Shown: in pieces, positions 46,901 to 49,430 of the stretch
How positions within the stretch are numbered: position 1 is the first letter of the stretch
Layout of the letters: every line of letters begins with the position of its first letter
From: Trachythela sp. YZ-2020
Taxonomy: Eukaryota; Cnidaria; Anthozoa; Malacalcyonacea; Clavulariidae
Length of the DNA stretch: 64,000 nucleotides
Direction: 5' to 3'
Assembly: GCA_016169945.1 (NCBI GenBank)
Contig: JADLSH010000061.1
Span: 1,116,001 to 1,180,000, forward strand
Notes under the pieces: model-generated
Databases searched by the model: none
What the model was told of the DNA's origin: nothing
Seen by the model: only the letters and a program-made list of their open reading frames with translations
Made by a program: the position numbers and the translations under genes

Positions 46901-49430
46901 ATAAAGCCAAAACTATAAAACGACTATGGAGAAGCATGGCTTTCTTATTAGAAGAAACATTTAAACTGTTGTGTGTAATTTAAATAGAATAAAAACACAA
47001 AACTCTCTGCTGTTATTTATTTCTCTCTACTGACAACAAACATTCCGTACAACGTACTTTTTCACACCTCAGAGGGTACGTCACCTCCAGTTTGCGCAAC
47101 TTCATAGGGGACGTCACCTCATTATTATTCTTACTTACAGGCGTGACGTATGAATACTAATTACTTCCGTAATGTGTTTACCTACTAAGCAACTCTTATG
47201 TGGAGTCGCGATACGCCTGCGAGGAGTCATTTTGACCCTTTCATGGAGTAGAAACTAACCTAGGAGTTGAAACGAACCTTCTCAGGAGTTTAAACTACCC
47301 TCTGATCCGAGGGACGGAAATGACCCCTAGGAGTCAAAACGGCTCTTTTCAATTTACAGTGTACATAGAGATAAGTGGCTAAGCTTCGTTGCGTCCTCTC
47401 CAAGCACCTTCGCGCGCTCGCTCAGCTGAGCCACTGATCTCTATATAGTAGCTTAGCGCATTTTTTTTTTCCTCTAAAGCGGCTGGGTATGAGGCTGATA
47501 GCAGTATATCCATAATCAGCCGGGGCGCGGGGCAGTTTTAGTTTAAACTATTCCTTGTACTGCATTTGTTTGAAATAACTGTAAGCTGTAAACATATTTT
47601 ACTCTCTGGCCTGTTTATGTAACTACGACTGGTTCGGACATATGCTGAGCGCAATGACGCGTCCATAATACGAAATTATGTGATCAATTAGCCAAGATGG
47701 CTTCTTGACAAATTCAAGGTGAACGTTTCTTGATATCCATTTGAAAAAATAGGCTACCTGATAGAAATTAAATGTGAGTTGTATTCTATCGAACTTTAAA
47801 CTTACGTGTACACACAAAGAGTTTTAAAAACTTTTCACGTCATGTCTATTGCAAAAGCAACGGTTCGTAAGCTTTCGAGAGCTTTTCGAGCAAAAACTCG
47901 ATTGCCAGTAAAACCTGAATATATAAGAGCAAAATCTGCTAAACTATCATAGAATTTTCTCTTCGATATCCATAACTTCATCAAACTTAACTACCAAACT
48001 TTCAGCTCTTCTGTGTTTACTTTTCCCGCTATATTAATTTGGCCATAAGACAACGTCGCCATGGTAACAACTGAAAACTCGTTACCAGTCCTTTACATCA
48101 CGCATCAATCAGCGTGCCAACAGCCGTTTCATCGCCCACTATATAAGCGCCCTGACATAAAAGGTAAGATTTTAAGTGCAAGTCCTCGAAAACGACAAGC
48201 AAATATATTTCAACTGTACTTGAATGTTTCTTCATACCCTATTCCTCGCATATAGCCTCCCTCCACCCTTCCTCCAATTTTATGAACATGCACGTAAAGA
48301 TGCATAGAGGCACAAGAGCATTTACGTAACCAAAAGTTTAGGTGGATAAATACTGTGTCAATTAAGATGCTGCATAAAAACGTCTTATAGTGATCAATTA
48401 AAAATTGCCCTCCAGTATATAAATGTTATATTATCGGTTTCATACTTGTAAGTGCGGTTATGATGTTCGCCTTGCGCTAATTCCTTTTTCCTTATCTATT
48501 CTTTCAATATATTCGTTAATAATACTCTCAACTTGAACACCTGATCATGTGAGTCACGTCCACATTATCATGAAACGTCAAATTCATTGTTTTATTTTTA
48601 CTCAGAAAAAACGTGGGTGGGGGTTAAAATACATTTTGGCCAAATGCTAATGTTCTTCGTCGTATTCTAGAGCGAACTTCAACTCTTTGATAATTTGATG
48701 GTTTTTCTAGAGAGTTATACATCATCATTCCTGAAGAACATAGTGATTAGACTTGAGAGAAATACGCTAGAAGCCAAAATATCGACGACAGTTTACCCGT
48801 ATGCATACGAGTCTGGGAAAATGGTGCCATGTTGCCTTCCTTCCCTTTTATCAAGGAGGGTGAAGGCGAGCGCATGCAAAGGCATAAGTAGAGCCCAGAA
48901 CCTGGGCTTACTGTGTTTTAACCCCAAATTAAAAAATATAGAAAGGTTGTGAATATGTACATATAAGAGCATGTCCATACGAGCTAACAGGGTAGTTTAA
49001 TTACGTTAAGGATTGAAACTTGCTTTATTATTGAAATTGATGCATATATTATAATGTTTAGGTATATAGATACGACATCACACGGAATTTCAACTCAACA
49101 ATTATCAATAAACATCAACGCTTGACCACACACGCGAATGCCACTCATGCATTACTCTTTTTACCTATGGAGACGCCTTCGCCCCTCAATACAAGTAAGG
49201 CAATTTAAAATTTGGTTACCTGCAAAAAGAATTATGTATTCTTCAGCTAGTAGTTGAACTTTTTTCCTTGCAATTTCCTTCTTGACGTGATAACCAAAAT
49301 TGCGATCCAAAATTTCAGTAAGGGTTTCTTCACACCTTTCAACGAGAGTTTCAACTTTCTCGTAAATTTTCTGCAATTTTTTTCGTTTTAACATATCTTC
49401 ATCACGTGCTGTAGCGAATACGGAAAACGC
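873..49430 (-). CDS. Dynamin-like GTPase / protein kinase fusion gene, DSTYK-like (five exons seen, both ends missing)
   Basis: Five minus-strand exons join in a single frame: 49220-49430, 31224-31522, 12033-12173, 9705-10021 and 873-1988. Every intron starts GT and ends AG. Junction phases agree (1, 0, 0, 2), and the last exon ends in phase 2. The joined product is about 694 residues. It has G1 GETSSGKSS, a likely G2 Thr in LPVTSTICEVRYG, G3 DSPGIGE and G4 CNKWD, then a long helical region, a hydrophobic hairpin and the beginning of a kinase domain. The layout resembles cnidarian proteins annotated as dual Ser/Thr-Tyr kinase (DSTYK), and from memory vertebrate DSTYK has a degenerate version of the same N-terminal region. 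The likely role is a membrane-associated GTPase coupled to kinase signalling; that is inference. Introns are about 17.7, 19.1, 2.0 and 7.7 kb and are full of mobile DNA. The first exon(s) and the kinase catalytic loop were not found. Confidence 0.85.
2488..3015. repeat. Two direct copies of a GC-rich GCGGCGTTTATTCGAGGG motif
   Basis: 2488-2590 and about 2927-3010 share ACCGT, then ATTATTC, AATAAACGCCGCGGCGTTTATT, a short spacer with GGCGCTTCA, and GCGGCGTTTATTCGAGGGCGG. The motif contains the palindrome CGCCGCGGCG and short GGCGGCGTTTA repeats. It stands out against AT-rich surroundings. It is probably the core of a dispersed repeat. No coding potential. The rest of 1989-3480 is intron without recognisable content, apart from two TATCTGCCGAAGCGAA words near 2250 and 3044. 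Confidence 0.6.
3480..4015 (-). pseudogene. DUF3504/Crypton-like tyrosine recombinase N-terminal remnant
   Basis: Reading the minus strand from an ATG at 4015 gives MAFSRFASLNEDEMSRL, an opening typical of the abundant cnidarian DUF3504 (Crypton-derived, KCTD1/QRICH1-like) proteins. After frame changes the phrases FYAETRKQNGCLYSK (about 3850-3810) and RFGLIRYFKELKNLDIIKD and FKETKEAFDRQCVKLKVE (3836-3651) fit the core-binding domain of the same family. DLREWYFDTNK near 3620 may be the next segment. Several stops and frameshifts are present and no catalytic R/H/Y box is left. The family call is from memory of recurrent motifs, so moderate confidence. Confidence 0.5.
4016..5580. other. Intronic AT-rich sequence, nothing recognised
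   Basis: This lies inside the 7.7-kb GTPase-kinase intron. No ORF with recognisable motifs, no clear inverted repeat and no tandem array was seen. Small open stretches near 4095-4340 and 4797-5012 have low-complexity content and look accidental. Confidence 0.5.
5590..8270 (-). mobile_element. Non-LTR retrotransposon (CR1/L2-like), inactivated
   Basis: Read right to left, the element starts with an endonuclease domain (SNARSF near 8205, ITETWL, IGGGVCAFVKSNIPF, IYHPP, GDFNK). A linker follows, then reverse transcriptase: VPSRWKCADIVPIPK, FLLDFSKASDRIDHNILLQKL (motif A), GGVSQGTVLGSLLF (motif B), and a thumb/C-terminal part VYITIIRPVLEYAAQVWH. It matches the family of the plus-strand copy at 22.6-25.0 kb. 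Many frameshifts separate the segments. The catalytic box, F/YxDD in active copies, reads KYVATTATES at about 6315, so both Asp residues are gone. It sits antisense-to-plus but in the same sense as the host gene, inside an intron. Confidence 0.85.
8931..9058. mobile_element. Small MITE with 30-bp inverted repeats
   Basis: TTTTCCCGTTAAATAT(AT)CTGCTAATACAAAC at 8931-8962 is repeated inverted at about 9027-9058. The 128-bp unit has a non-palindromic centre with no coding potential. I see no clear target-site duplication. Just upstream, 8895-8930 is a CGACGACGG/ACTACGA-rich patch. Confidence 0.6.
9074..9260. mobile_element. Foldback MITE (about 90-bp arms)
   Basis: The left arm from 9074 (CGCGGCATATATTAACGCTG, then GTATACCAGCTTTCC, then GGTTAAAATTTGGCGTAAATT) is repeated inverted up to 9260. 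The centre at about 9160-9172 is only a few bases. The transcript could form a near-complete hairpin. Confidence 0.65.
9275..9490. repeat. Degenerate CAACGTT/GACGTCG minisatellite
   Basis: Loosely spaced repeats of AACGTTNNTTCAACG and TTCGACGTC occur throughout (for example GACGTTCAATCAACGTTG and CGTTTCAACGTTGAATCGACG). The unit is self-complementary. No coding potential. Confidence 0.45.
9705..10021 (-). CDS. Exon: GTPase G4 (NKWD) and end of G domain
   Basis: The acceptor is TTATTTTAG, with the exon starting at 10021. The donor is TGTAG|GTAAGG, with the exon ending at 9705. It begins LVKLLTLVKDKLPKGF and contains AVFVCNKWDLIEDD, the guanine-specifying G4 motif. Then comes a helical segment ending IGTALERDC. 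Two bases (AG) left at the donor pair with the G that starts the 873-1988 exon to give an Arg codon, so the junction reads ERDC-R-WLDSILER. Confidence 0.92.
10022..12032. other. Intron 3 of the GTPase-kinase gene; contains a small foldback at 11618-11728
   Basis: GCGATTTAATCACGAATCGC at 11641-11660 is repeated inverted at 11682-11702. TTTGATTGGTT and AACCAATCAGATT extend the arms, so this is a short MITE-like hairpin. CAGGGGCCGGTTGTATAAA at 11559 resembles the terminus of a dispersed invertebrate repeat also seen near 38974. The rest shows nothing recognisable. Confidence 0.5.
12033..12173 (-). CDS. Exon: GTPase G3 (DSPGIGE)
   Basis: This 47-codon exon lies between the acceptor TTTGTAG and the donor CGG|GTAAGC. 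It reads DGIVIVDSPGIGEYPEMDKM and then VTDYLAKAFFFVYVVNSENAGGVQQDR. DxPG is the G3 motif that contacts Mg and the gamma phosphate. The FFFVYVVNSENAG strand corresponds to the usual hydrophobic strand after switch II. It is in phase 0 on both sides, so it joins cleanly to LLK upstream and LVKLL downstream. Confidence 0.92.
12174..13490. other. Intronic sequence without recognised content
   Basis: AT-rich intron 2 sequence. A short triplication of ACAATTTGTA lies at 12808-12838. Small open stretches on the minus strand near 12890-13250 carry no recognisable motif. Confidence 0.45.
13491..13675 (-). mobile_element. tRNA-derived SINE, copy 1
   Basis: On the minus strand from 13675 the sequence starts GGACTCTGTAGCTCAGTGG and then TCAGAGCGCTGCACCGGAA, a tRNA-like 5' half with a good pol III A box (TAGCTCAGTGG). 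The B-box region (GGTTTCTCTCG) is degraded. A non-tRNA body follows (CCCGTTCTGGTCTAAAATAT, then TATATTATTTCACTCGAA). It is 80-90% like copy 2 by eye. The anticodon-loop analogue CCGGAAT is not a normal tRNA loop, so this is a SINE, not a tRNA gene. Confidence 0.7.
13791..13948 (-). mobile_element. tRNA-derived SINE, copy 2
   Basis: This has the same head from 13948 (GGACTCTGTCGTTCAGCGG, with the A box changed from AGCTCAG). Its B box, GATTCGATTCC at about 13899-13888, is better preserved than in copy 1. The body TTTCACGCGAAATATCCATC ends at about 13791. The two copies lie about 110 bp apart in the same orientation. Each is internally promoted by pol III if active, but neither has both boxes intact. 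Confidence 0.7.
13990..15190. other. Intronic sequence without recognised content
   Basis: No recognisable coding or structured element. GATGCGG(C/A)(C/G)ACTGCGGGTTGTGATAAG occurs at 15000 and at 13719, so the SINE flank is itself repeated here. Confidence 0.4.
15508..15523 (+). promoter_or_regulatory. TATA-type promoter 40 nt upstream of the first ribozyme
   Basis: TATAAATACGAAGTCA, also present at 15258, 15291, 15398 and 15789. The 15508 and 15789 copies each lie 40 nt upstream of the 5' helix-I strand of a hammerhead. A start site about 30 nt downstream of the TATA box would put the RNA 5' end just ahead of the ribozyme. Promoter function is inference. Confidence 0.45.
15548..15591 (+). 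ncRNA. Hammerhead ribozyme (type I, complete core)
   Basis: Read on the plus strand: helix I CTGCA (15548-15552) pairs with TGCAG (15587-15591). The core CTGACGAG lies at 15553-15560. Helix II is G-CCG/CGG-C with loop TTGAA. GAAA lies at 15573-15576. Helix III is ACATG/CATGT with essentially no loop, followed by the cleavage triplet GTC at 15584-15586. All core nucleotides expected for self-cleavage are present. The very short palindromic helix III is typical of Penelope/retrozyme hammerheads, which tend to cleave as dimers. Confidence 0.88.
15829..15872 (+). ncRNA. Hammerhead ribozyme, second copy, cleavage site altered
   Basis: This is the same fold as the copy 281 nt upstream: CTGCA at 15829, CTGACGAG at 15834-15841, helix II GCCG/CGGC, then GAAA. 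At the cleavage triplet, GTC is changed to GGC (15865-15867), removing the U expected at 16.1. Helix I still pairs as CTGCA/TGTAG with one G-U. This copy should be catalytically impaired. Confidence 0.82.
15975..17351 (-). mobile_element. Penelope-like element copy A (minus), 5'-truncated pseudogene
   Basis: The minus-strand product matches the plus-strand copy that follows almost throughout: ISWIKKDSKSLFNVTMGSFDG, the RT C-terminal part, the linker CSCRENTICPLQKQC, and a GIY-YIG nuclease (IVYKATV, then NYIGMTATTFKERLANH). At least two frameshifts (near 16.9 and 17.2 kb) and a third near the C-terminus break it. The catalytic YRDD region near 17.2 kb is disrupted by a frame change (AYIEMTVWLL). 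It is truncated at about 17351 exactly where the plus copy begins. The 3' end is GACAAGTTTTGAGGTAAGCGAAAATCTA next to a TA microsatellite. Confidence 0.85.
17351..18802 (+). CDS. Penelope-like element copy B: reverse transcriptase (partial) plus GIY-YIG endonuclease, open frame
   Basis: One uninterrupted frame of about 480 codons ends at TAA 18800-18802. It opens inside the RT at SFISFDIVDFYPSIS (motif A; the second Asp is the metal ligand). It continues through FDGAEICELVGLF and the catalytic GLYRDDSLAI (Arg-Asp-Asp at 17663-17671). Then come NFLDVTFDLNNGKYRPYRKP, a Cys-rich linker, and a GIY-YIG nuclease with VYKATV and YIGMTATTFKERLANH (18370-18460). RT plus C-terminal GIY-YIG is diagnostic of the Penelope order. 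The N-terminal third of the RT is missing, so the copy is not autonomous, yet it has no stop codons. It meets copy A head to head. Confidence 0.88.
   Translation, partial: KDRHSFISFDIVDFYPSISEKLFDQALCWASNLATIPENDISIIKHARKSLLFNTGISWIKKDSKSLFDVTMGSFDGAEICELVGLFILNNLSKKIGKESIGLYRDDSLAIIKSKAARLADKTRKDLHKIFEQFDLKITAESNLRIVNFLDVTFDLNNGKYRPYRKPNDDPLYINMHSDHPPSITRQLPASINKHIALLSSDEQTFQESPPIYQNALRYSNFNHELSYTQHTPQKQRRNRQRNIIWFNPPFSKSVSTNMGRNFLSLIDKHFPPHHKLHKIFNRNTVKVSYSCMNNIKSVITKHNARISRNNKPQERDTTNCSCRENTICPLQKQCMTRDIVYKATVTVSNTNTIKNYIGMTATTFKERLANHTKSFQHKKHANDTELSKYIWTLKENNKDFSINWQILKHSISYTGGSKRCNFCLEEKFCILKEKNKDCLLNKRAEIISRCRHRNKFRVNNANKAMHAHIVSHTHPHAPAGSI
18803..18943 (+). mobile_element. Penelope copy B 3' tail and TA microsatellite
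   Basis: AGATGAAACAGCCTGTCGCAGAC and GACAAGTTTTGAGGTAAGCG match (inverted) the 3' end of copy A near 15970-16010. They are followed by (TA)n, GTC, (TA)n. Both Penelope 3' ends therefore abut TA-rich DNA, consistent with insertion preference or with expansion of the terminal repeat. Confidence 0.6.
18944..19080. repeat. TTGTAAAACGCGGACT satellite, block 1
   Basis: About six units of TTGTAAAACGCGGACT, each followed by one to three GGACT subrepeats (GGACTGGACTGGACTTG). GC-rich relative to the flanks. Confidence 0.8.
19085..21840. mobile_element. 2.76-kb element with about 390-bp terminal inverted repeats (copy E1)
   Basis: The left end 19085-19480 (AACACGAACAATTATATTTA, GACGCAAACTTTATTTATAG, GAAATTTCAGTCATACAGAAAC and so on) is repeated inverted at about 21485-21840. 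The interior has no recognisable protein. It contains a 96-bp perfect-looking hairpin at 20743-20838 (AATACCAGATTTATTTCTCG / inverse) and IR words AATCTCACAAGTGAGATT near 20585. A second, oppositely oriented copy (E2) lies at 22.45-27.57 kb. It is probably a non-autonomous DNA transposon; superfamily not determined. Confidence 0.75.
21890..22312. repeat. AAATTTGTAAAACGCGGACTC satellite, block 2
   Basis: About 18 head-to-tail units, most 22 bp (AAATTTGTAAAACGCGGACTC plus A), with a few GGACT-expanded units at the left as in block 1. The orientation is the same as block 1. The array lies between elements E1 and E2. Confidence 0.88.
22450..27566. mobile_element. Copy E2 of the 2.76-kb element, inverted relative to E1 and split by a retrotransposon
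   Basis: Left terminal repeat 22450-22578, then a retrotransposon (22579-25031), then 25032-27566. The interior from 25.3 to 27.3 kb is the reverse complement of E1's interior, and the right terminal repeat is at 27295-27566. The outermost 100 bp or so of the right terminus is missing: the sequence passes directly from ACATTCTATA into the CGCGGACT satellite. E2's central hairpin is at 25968-26056. E2 also has a 20-60 bp scale of differences from E1, including an insertion-like block at 26225-26560 rich in CGAGGCGAAGCCGAGTGTTTTA. Confidence 0.75.
22579..25031 (+). mobile_element. Non-LTR retrotransposon (CR1/L2-like), 5'-truncated, nearly open
   Basis: The frame opens in the endonuclease (IVYHPPKADNS, LGDFNKLKTS at about 22730, SDHVTIEIQ). 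It runs through a linker, then RT: PLSWKSADVVPIPKEKP, VILFDFRKACDLIDHHLLLQ (motif A), GAPQGTKLGPWLF, MWKFVDDSTLSEAI (catalytic FVDD at about 24220), VKLLGLYVSNNLKW and CIRPILEYASPVFH. All parts lie in one frame, interrupted only by TAA at 23796-23798 and TAA at 24348-24350. The 3' end has AATTTTAATAAAACTATCTATTTATCTA. The same family as the minus copy at 5.6-8.3 kb, but far better preserved. It lacks the endonuclease N-terminus. Confidence 0.88.
27570..27725. repeat. CGCGGACT satellite, block 3 (inverted orientation)
   Basis: AATTTTGAGTCCGCGTTTTACA units followed by GTCCAGTCCAGTCCGCG units, that is, the satellite of blocks 1 and 2 on the opposite strand. Together with E2's inverted orientation this makes 18.94-27.73 kb one large inverted repeat. 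Confidence 0.85.
28096..28774. repeat. 175-bp direct duplication enclosing a 325-bp copy of E2 sequence
   Basis: 28096-28270 and 28600-28774 (GCTGCAACCCATACACTATA through GTGCAAA) are direct copies differing at about three positions by eye. Between them, 28275-28599 matches 25449-25773 base for base over 325 bp, with only one difference noticed (GTCTGTGG versus GTGTGTGG). No transposon termini are involved: the 325 bp is an internal slice of E2. Confidence 0.88.
28780..31223. other. Intronic sequence with short repeats
   Basis: 29035-29130 holds an 8-9 bp repeat (GCATGTCCGTATGTCCG and variants). 29235-29300 holds a GGCGA(T/G) TTAAGG cluster. 30295-30480 (CTCGGCAAGGGCCGCTGC; CGAGGCGCAGCCGAGTGTTTTA; TTATGAATAATTAATGA downstream) is a diverged relative of the block at 26.23-26.5 kb, with CCTCGC/GGGCGAGGG inverted ends, so probably a MITE. 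No gene. Confidence 0.45.
31224..31522 (-). CDS. Exon: GTPase G1 (P-loop) and G2 region
   Basis: The acceptor is TTTTCCATGTAG, with the exon starting at 31522. The donor is CTGAAG|GTAGGT, with the exon ending at 31224. The reading is GETSSGKSSLINLILGEDFL, a classic dynamin-superfamily P-loop, followed by LPVTSTICEVRYG, whose Thr is the likely G2 switch residue. A charged stretch follows (KIHYKDGNKHSEE) and the exon ends IELYWPHDLLK. P-loop Lys and Ser are intact, so nucleotide binding is plausible. The exon is flanked by introns of 17.7 kb (right) and 19.1 kb (left). Confidence 0.92.
31523..33800. other. Intronic sequence; GC-rich patch and dispersed repeat
   Basis: 31890-32150 is unusually GC-rich and open in several frames on both strands. 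It shows no protein motif and includes CTGTGTAGCAGGCGTTTGC, a word I associate with cnidarian dispersed repeats. 33595-33750 (GGGACCGTTCATTATTAAGAAG, then repeated GGCCCACCC) looks like another dispersed repeat. The hammerhead-like motif at 32301 is listed separately. Confidence 0.4.
32301..32340 (+). ncRNA. Hammerhead-like motif (solo), U4 substituted
   Basis: AACTTC (helix I) is followed by CAGACGA where CUGANGA is expected. Helix II is GGGC/GCTC with loop CTTC, then GAAA, a minimal helix III and GTC at 32332-32334. The 3' helix-I strand GAAATT pairs with one mismatch. The core has A in place of the invariant U4, so activity is doubtful. The flank CATTGTATTTTTCAGGTAGTTT is shared with the minus-strand copy at 43.1 kb. 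It is probably the relic of a Penelope pseudo-LTR. Confidence 0.6.
33816..34830 (+). pseudogene. Degenerate ORF, unrecognised (probably transposon-derived)
   Basis: An open frame from about 33816 reads DIDVDKDDQPSAVIRQSTEN and then NFKVDQLIAVLERILSDDVK, LASTILENTRGKKCLTPLDS, and stops at 34093. After frame changes there is PAADKITENSVGDQAKREAI and RHHAGWAIKRAREHLS (34248-34370), then IVNDAVLDFFIVFHKEVERF near 34490-34550. Composition and helical content look like real protein. The AGWAIKRARE phrase reminds me of a recurrent anthozoan repeat protein, but I cannot name the family. It lies in an intron next to the P-element remnant and in the opposite orientation. Confidence 0.45.
35121..37164 (-). 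pseudogene. P-element/THAP9-type transposase remnant
   Basis: Read right to left: a coiled-coil N-terminal part (MSKELLLTAARNAVKEMRYW, 37164-36895); MRWHPLVIQWCLKMYCKS with LRLPSGRTL (36645-36510), the conserved helix region before the catalytic core; ACCDGASTNRTFY and SDPPHLIKILRNNLFNSGF (36125-35960), the RNase H core with GTP-binding insertion; NDVAKYFTDWKESLAKIY near 35620; and a C-terminal FFSCQRQMCGGTQN (35300). These landmarks in this order are characteristic of P-type transposases, which cut and paste DNA using GTP as cofactor. Multiple frameshifts and stops separate them. No THAP zinc finger and no terminal repeats were identified. Confidence 0.75.
37165..38960. other. Intronic sequence without recognised content
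   Basis: A plus-strand open stretch at 38442-38807 is Ser/Tyr/His-rich with no motif and is probably chance. CAAAAAAAGTTCAAAAAATTA occurs at 37767 and near 38157, a short repeated word of unknown meaning. Confidence 0.4.
39859..40334. mobile_element. hAT-type non-autonomous transposon (476 bp)
   Basis: The terminal inverted repeat CAGGGGCGCCGG (39859-39870) matches CCGGCGCCCCTG (40323-40334). The 8-bp target duplication GCAGCAGA flanks both sides (39851-39858 and 40335-40342). CAGGGG termini and 8-bp duplications are hAT hallmarks. The left part has a GC-rich hairpin (GCAGCGGGGGCAGCTGCCCC), the centre is AT-rich, and no transposase is present. The exact duplication suggests a fairly recent insertion. 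Confidence 0.88.
40461..40772. repeat. Heptamer array AGTCATT / AGTCATA
   Basis: About 300 bp of 7-bp units mixing AGTCATT and AGTCATA with a few variants (AGTCATAGTC, AGTCAGA). The first 40 bp (TAATGACTAATGACTAAG) is in the inverse orientation, with the switch point around 40480-40505 (AGACTATAGTCT). Confidence 0.9.
40773..42100. other. Intronic sequence; pyrimidine-rich tract
   Basis: 41938-42018 is a strand-asymmetric CTCCCCTCTGCTCC tract. Nothing else recognised. Confidence 0.45.
42100..42430. repeat. Degenerate AAAGGGTCA/GGAGTAAAA minisatellite
   Basis: Loose repeats of ACCCTTNNAAAGGGTCAT, TTTNACTCCT and similar, ending in two perfect copies of GGTTACTCAAACTCCTATAA at about 42390-42420. 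Related, inverted sequence occurs at 47215-47345, so this pair may be the outer terminal repeats of a larger unit covering 42.1-47.35 kb. Confidence 0.5.
42431..44660. other. Intronic AT-rich sequence, no gene recognised
   Basis: Apart from the solo hammerhead-like motif and its flank (43040-43150) nothing was recognised. If 42.1 and 47.3 kb are outer termini of one element, this would be its gene-poor left half. Confidence 0.35.
43092..43131 (-). ncRNA. Hammerhead-like motif (solo), minus strand
   Basis: On the minus strand AACTTC-CAGACGA-A-GGGC-CTTC-GCTC-GAAA-C-GTC-GAAGTT: helix I is a perfect 6 bp, and helix II has one G-U pair. The A-for-U4 change seen at 32308 is present here too. The downstream flank TTATTGTATTTTTCAGGTAG matches the copy at 32.3 kb. 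The two solo copies therefore descend from one source already carrying the substitution. Confidence 0.6.
44703..45040. mobile_element. Foldback MITE inside the left inverted repeat
   Basis: The arms CATAGTTAATGGAGAGGG and ATGGTTTGGAAGCTTCACG and so on (44703-44860) are repeated inverted up to 45040, with a short unpaired centre. The 7-bp duplication CTGGAAG lies on both sides (44696-44702 and 45041-45047). The unoccupied target, GCCTGGAAGTAAGAATAATA, is present intact at 45173 in the adjacent copy, which confirms the boundaries. Confidence 0.85.
45440..46631 (-). pseudogene. A32/FtsK-HerA-like packaging ATPase, broken (virus-like element)
   Basis: The minus strand opens at an ATG at 46629-46631 and encodes a short zinc-finger-like start (CPLCNK and HLRQVH, about 46586-46530), a basic linker, and a Walker A box MVVGPSQSGKT (about 46290-46260). 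A frame change follows near 46170. Later, in other frames, there is a Walker B-like IIILDD near 46040-46060 and a GRHRNAS stretch near 45980. Further stops near 46080 and 45900 break it. The C-terminal part (45719-45528) is open but unremarkable. These features fit genome-packaging ATPases of Polinton/adintovirus-type elements. No capsid, protease, integrase or polymerase genes accompany it. The frame breaks mean no functional product. Confidence 0.6.
47215..47345. repeat. Degenerate GGAGTCAAAA/ACCCTTTCA repeat, right-hand copy
   Basis: GAGGAGTCATTTTGACCC, GGAGTTGAAACGAACC, GGAGTTTAAACTACCC and GGAGTCAAAACGGCTC in a row. It mirrors the array at 42100-42430 and the short GGGTCAAGTTACCCTTCGAG at 44610. 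Confidence 0.5.
47346..49219. other. Intronic sequence without recognised content
   Basis: 47380-47450 has a GAGATAAGTGGCTAAGC / GAGCCACTGATCTCTAT imperfect inverted pair. A plus-strand open stretch at 48061-48255 and another at 48695-48952 have no motif and are probably chance. Confidence 0.4.
49220..49430 (-). CDS. Exon: coiled N-terminal segment leading into the P-loop
   Basis: The acceptor is CTTCACTTAG, with the exon starting at 49430 in phase 0. The donor is GCAG|GTAACC, with the last exon base at 49220. The exon gives about 70 residues, rich in Lys and Glu (KKLQKIYEKVETLVERCEE), and so helical. It ends in YIILFAG, the beta strand that precedes a P-loop. The single G left at the donor completes a Gly codon with the GT that opens the next recognised exon, giving FAG-ETSSGKSS. 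The exon begins in mid-protein, so at least one more exon must lie to the right; I could not find it. Confidence 0.85.

Larger units (their letters stand above)
44668..47172. mobile_element. Virus-like terminal-inverted-repeat element carrying a packaging-type ATPase
   Basis: GGAAGTAATTAGTATTCATACG at 44668 is repeated inverted at 47172. The arms contain GTCACGCCTG(G)AAGTAAGAA, GAGGTGACGTACCCTCTGAGG, GTTTGTTGTCAGTAGAGAG and TGTTCGATAGCCATGG, running to about 45415 on the left (interrupted by a MITE and an internal duplication) and from about 46860 on the right. The interior (45.4-46.65 kb) carries only the broken ATPase gene. The layout recalls Polinton/adintovirus-type elements reduced to one gene; this is inference. 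A GGTCGATGTAGGGTCGA patch at 46690-46735 resembles 1-130. Confidence 0.6.
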
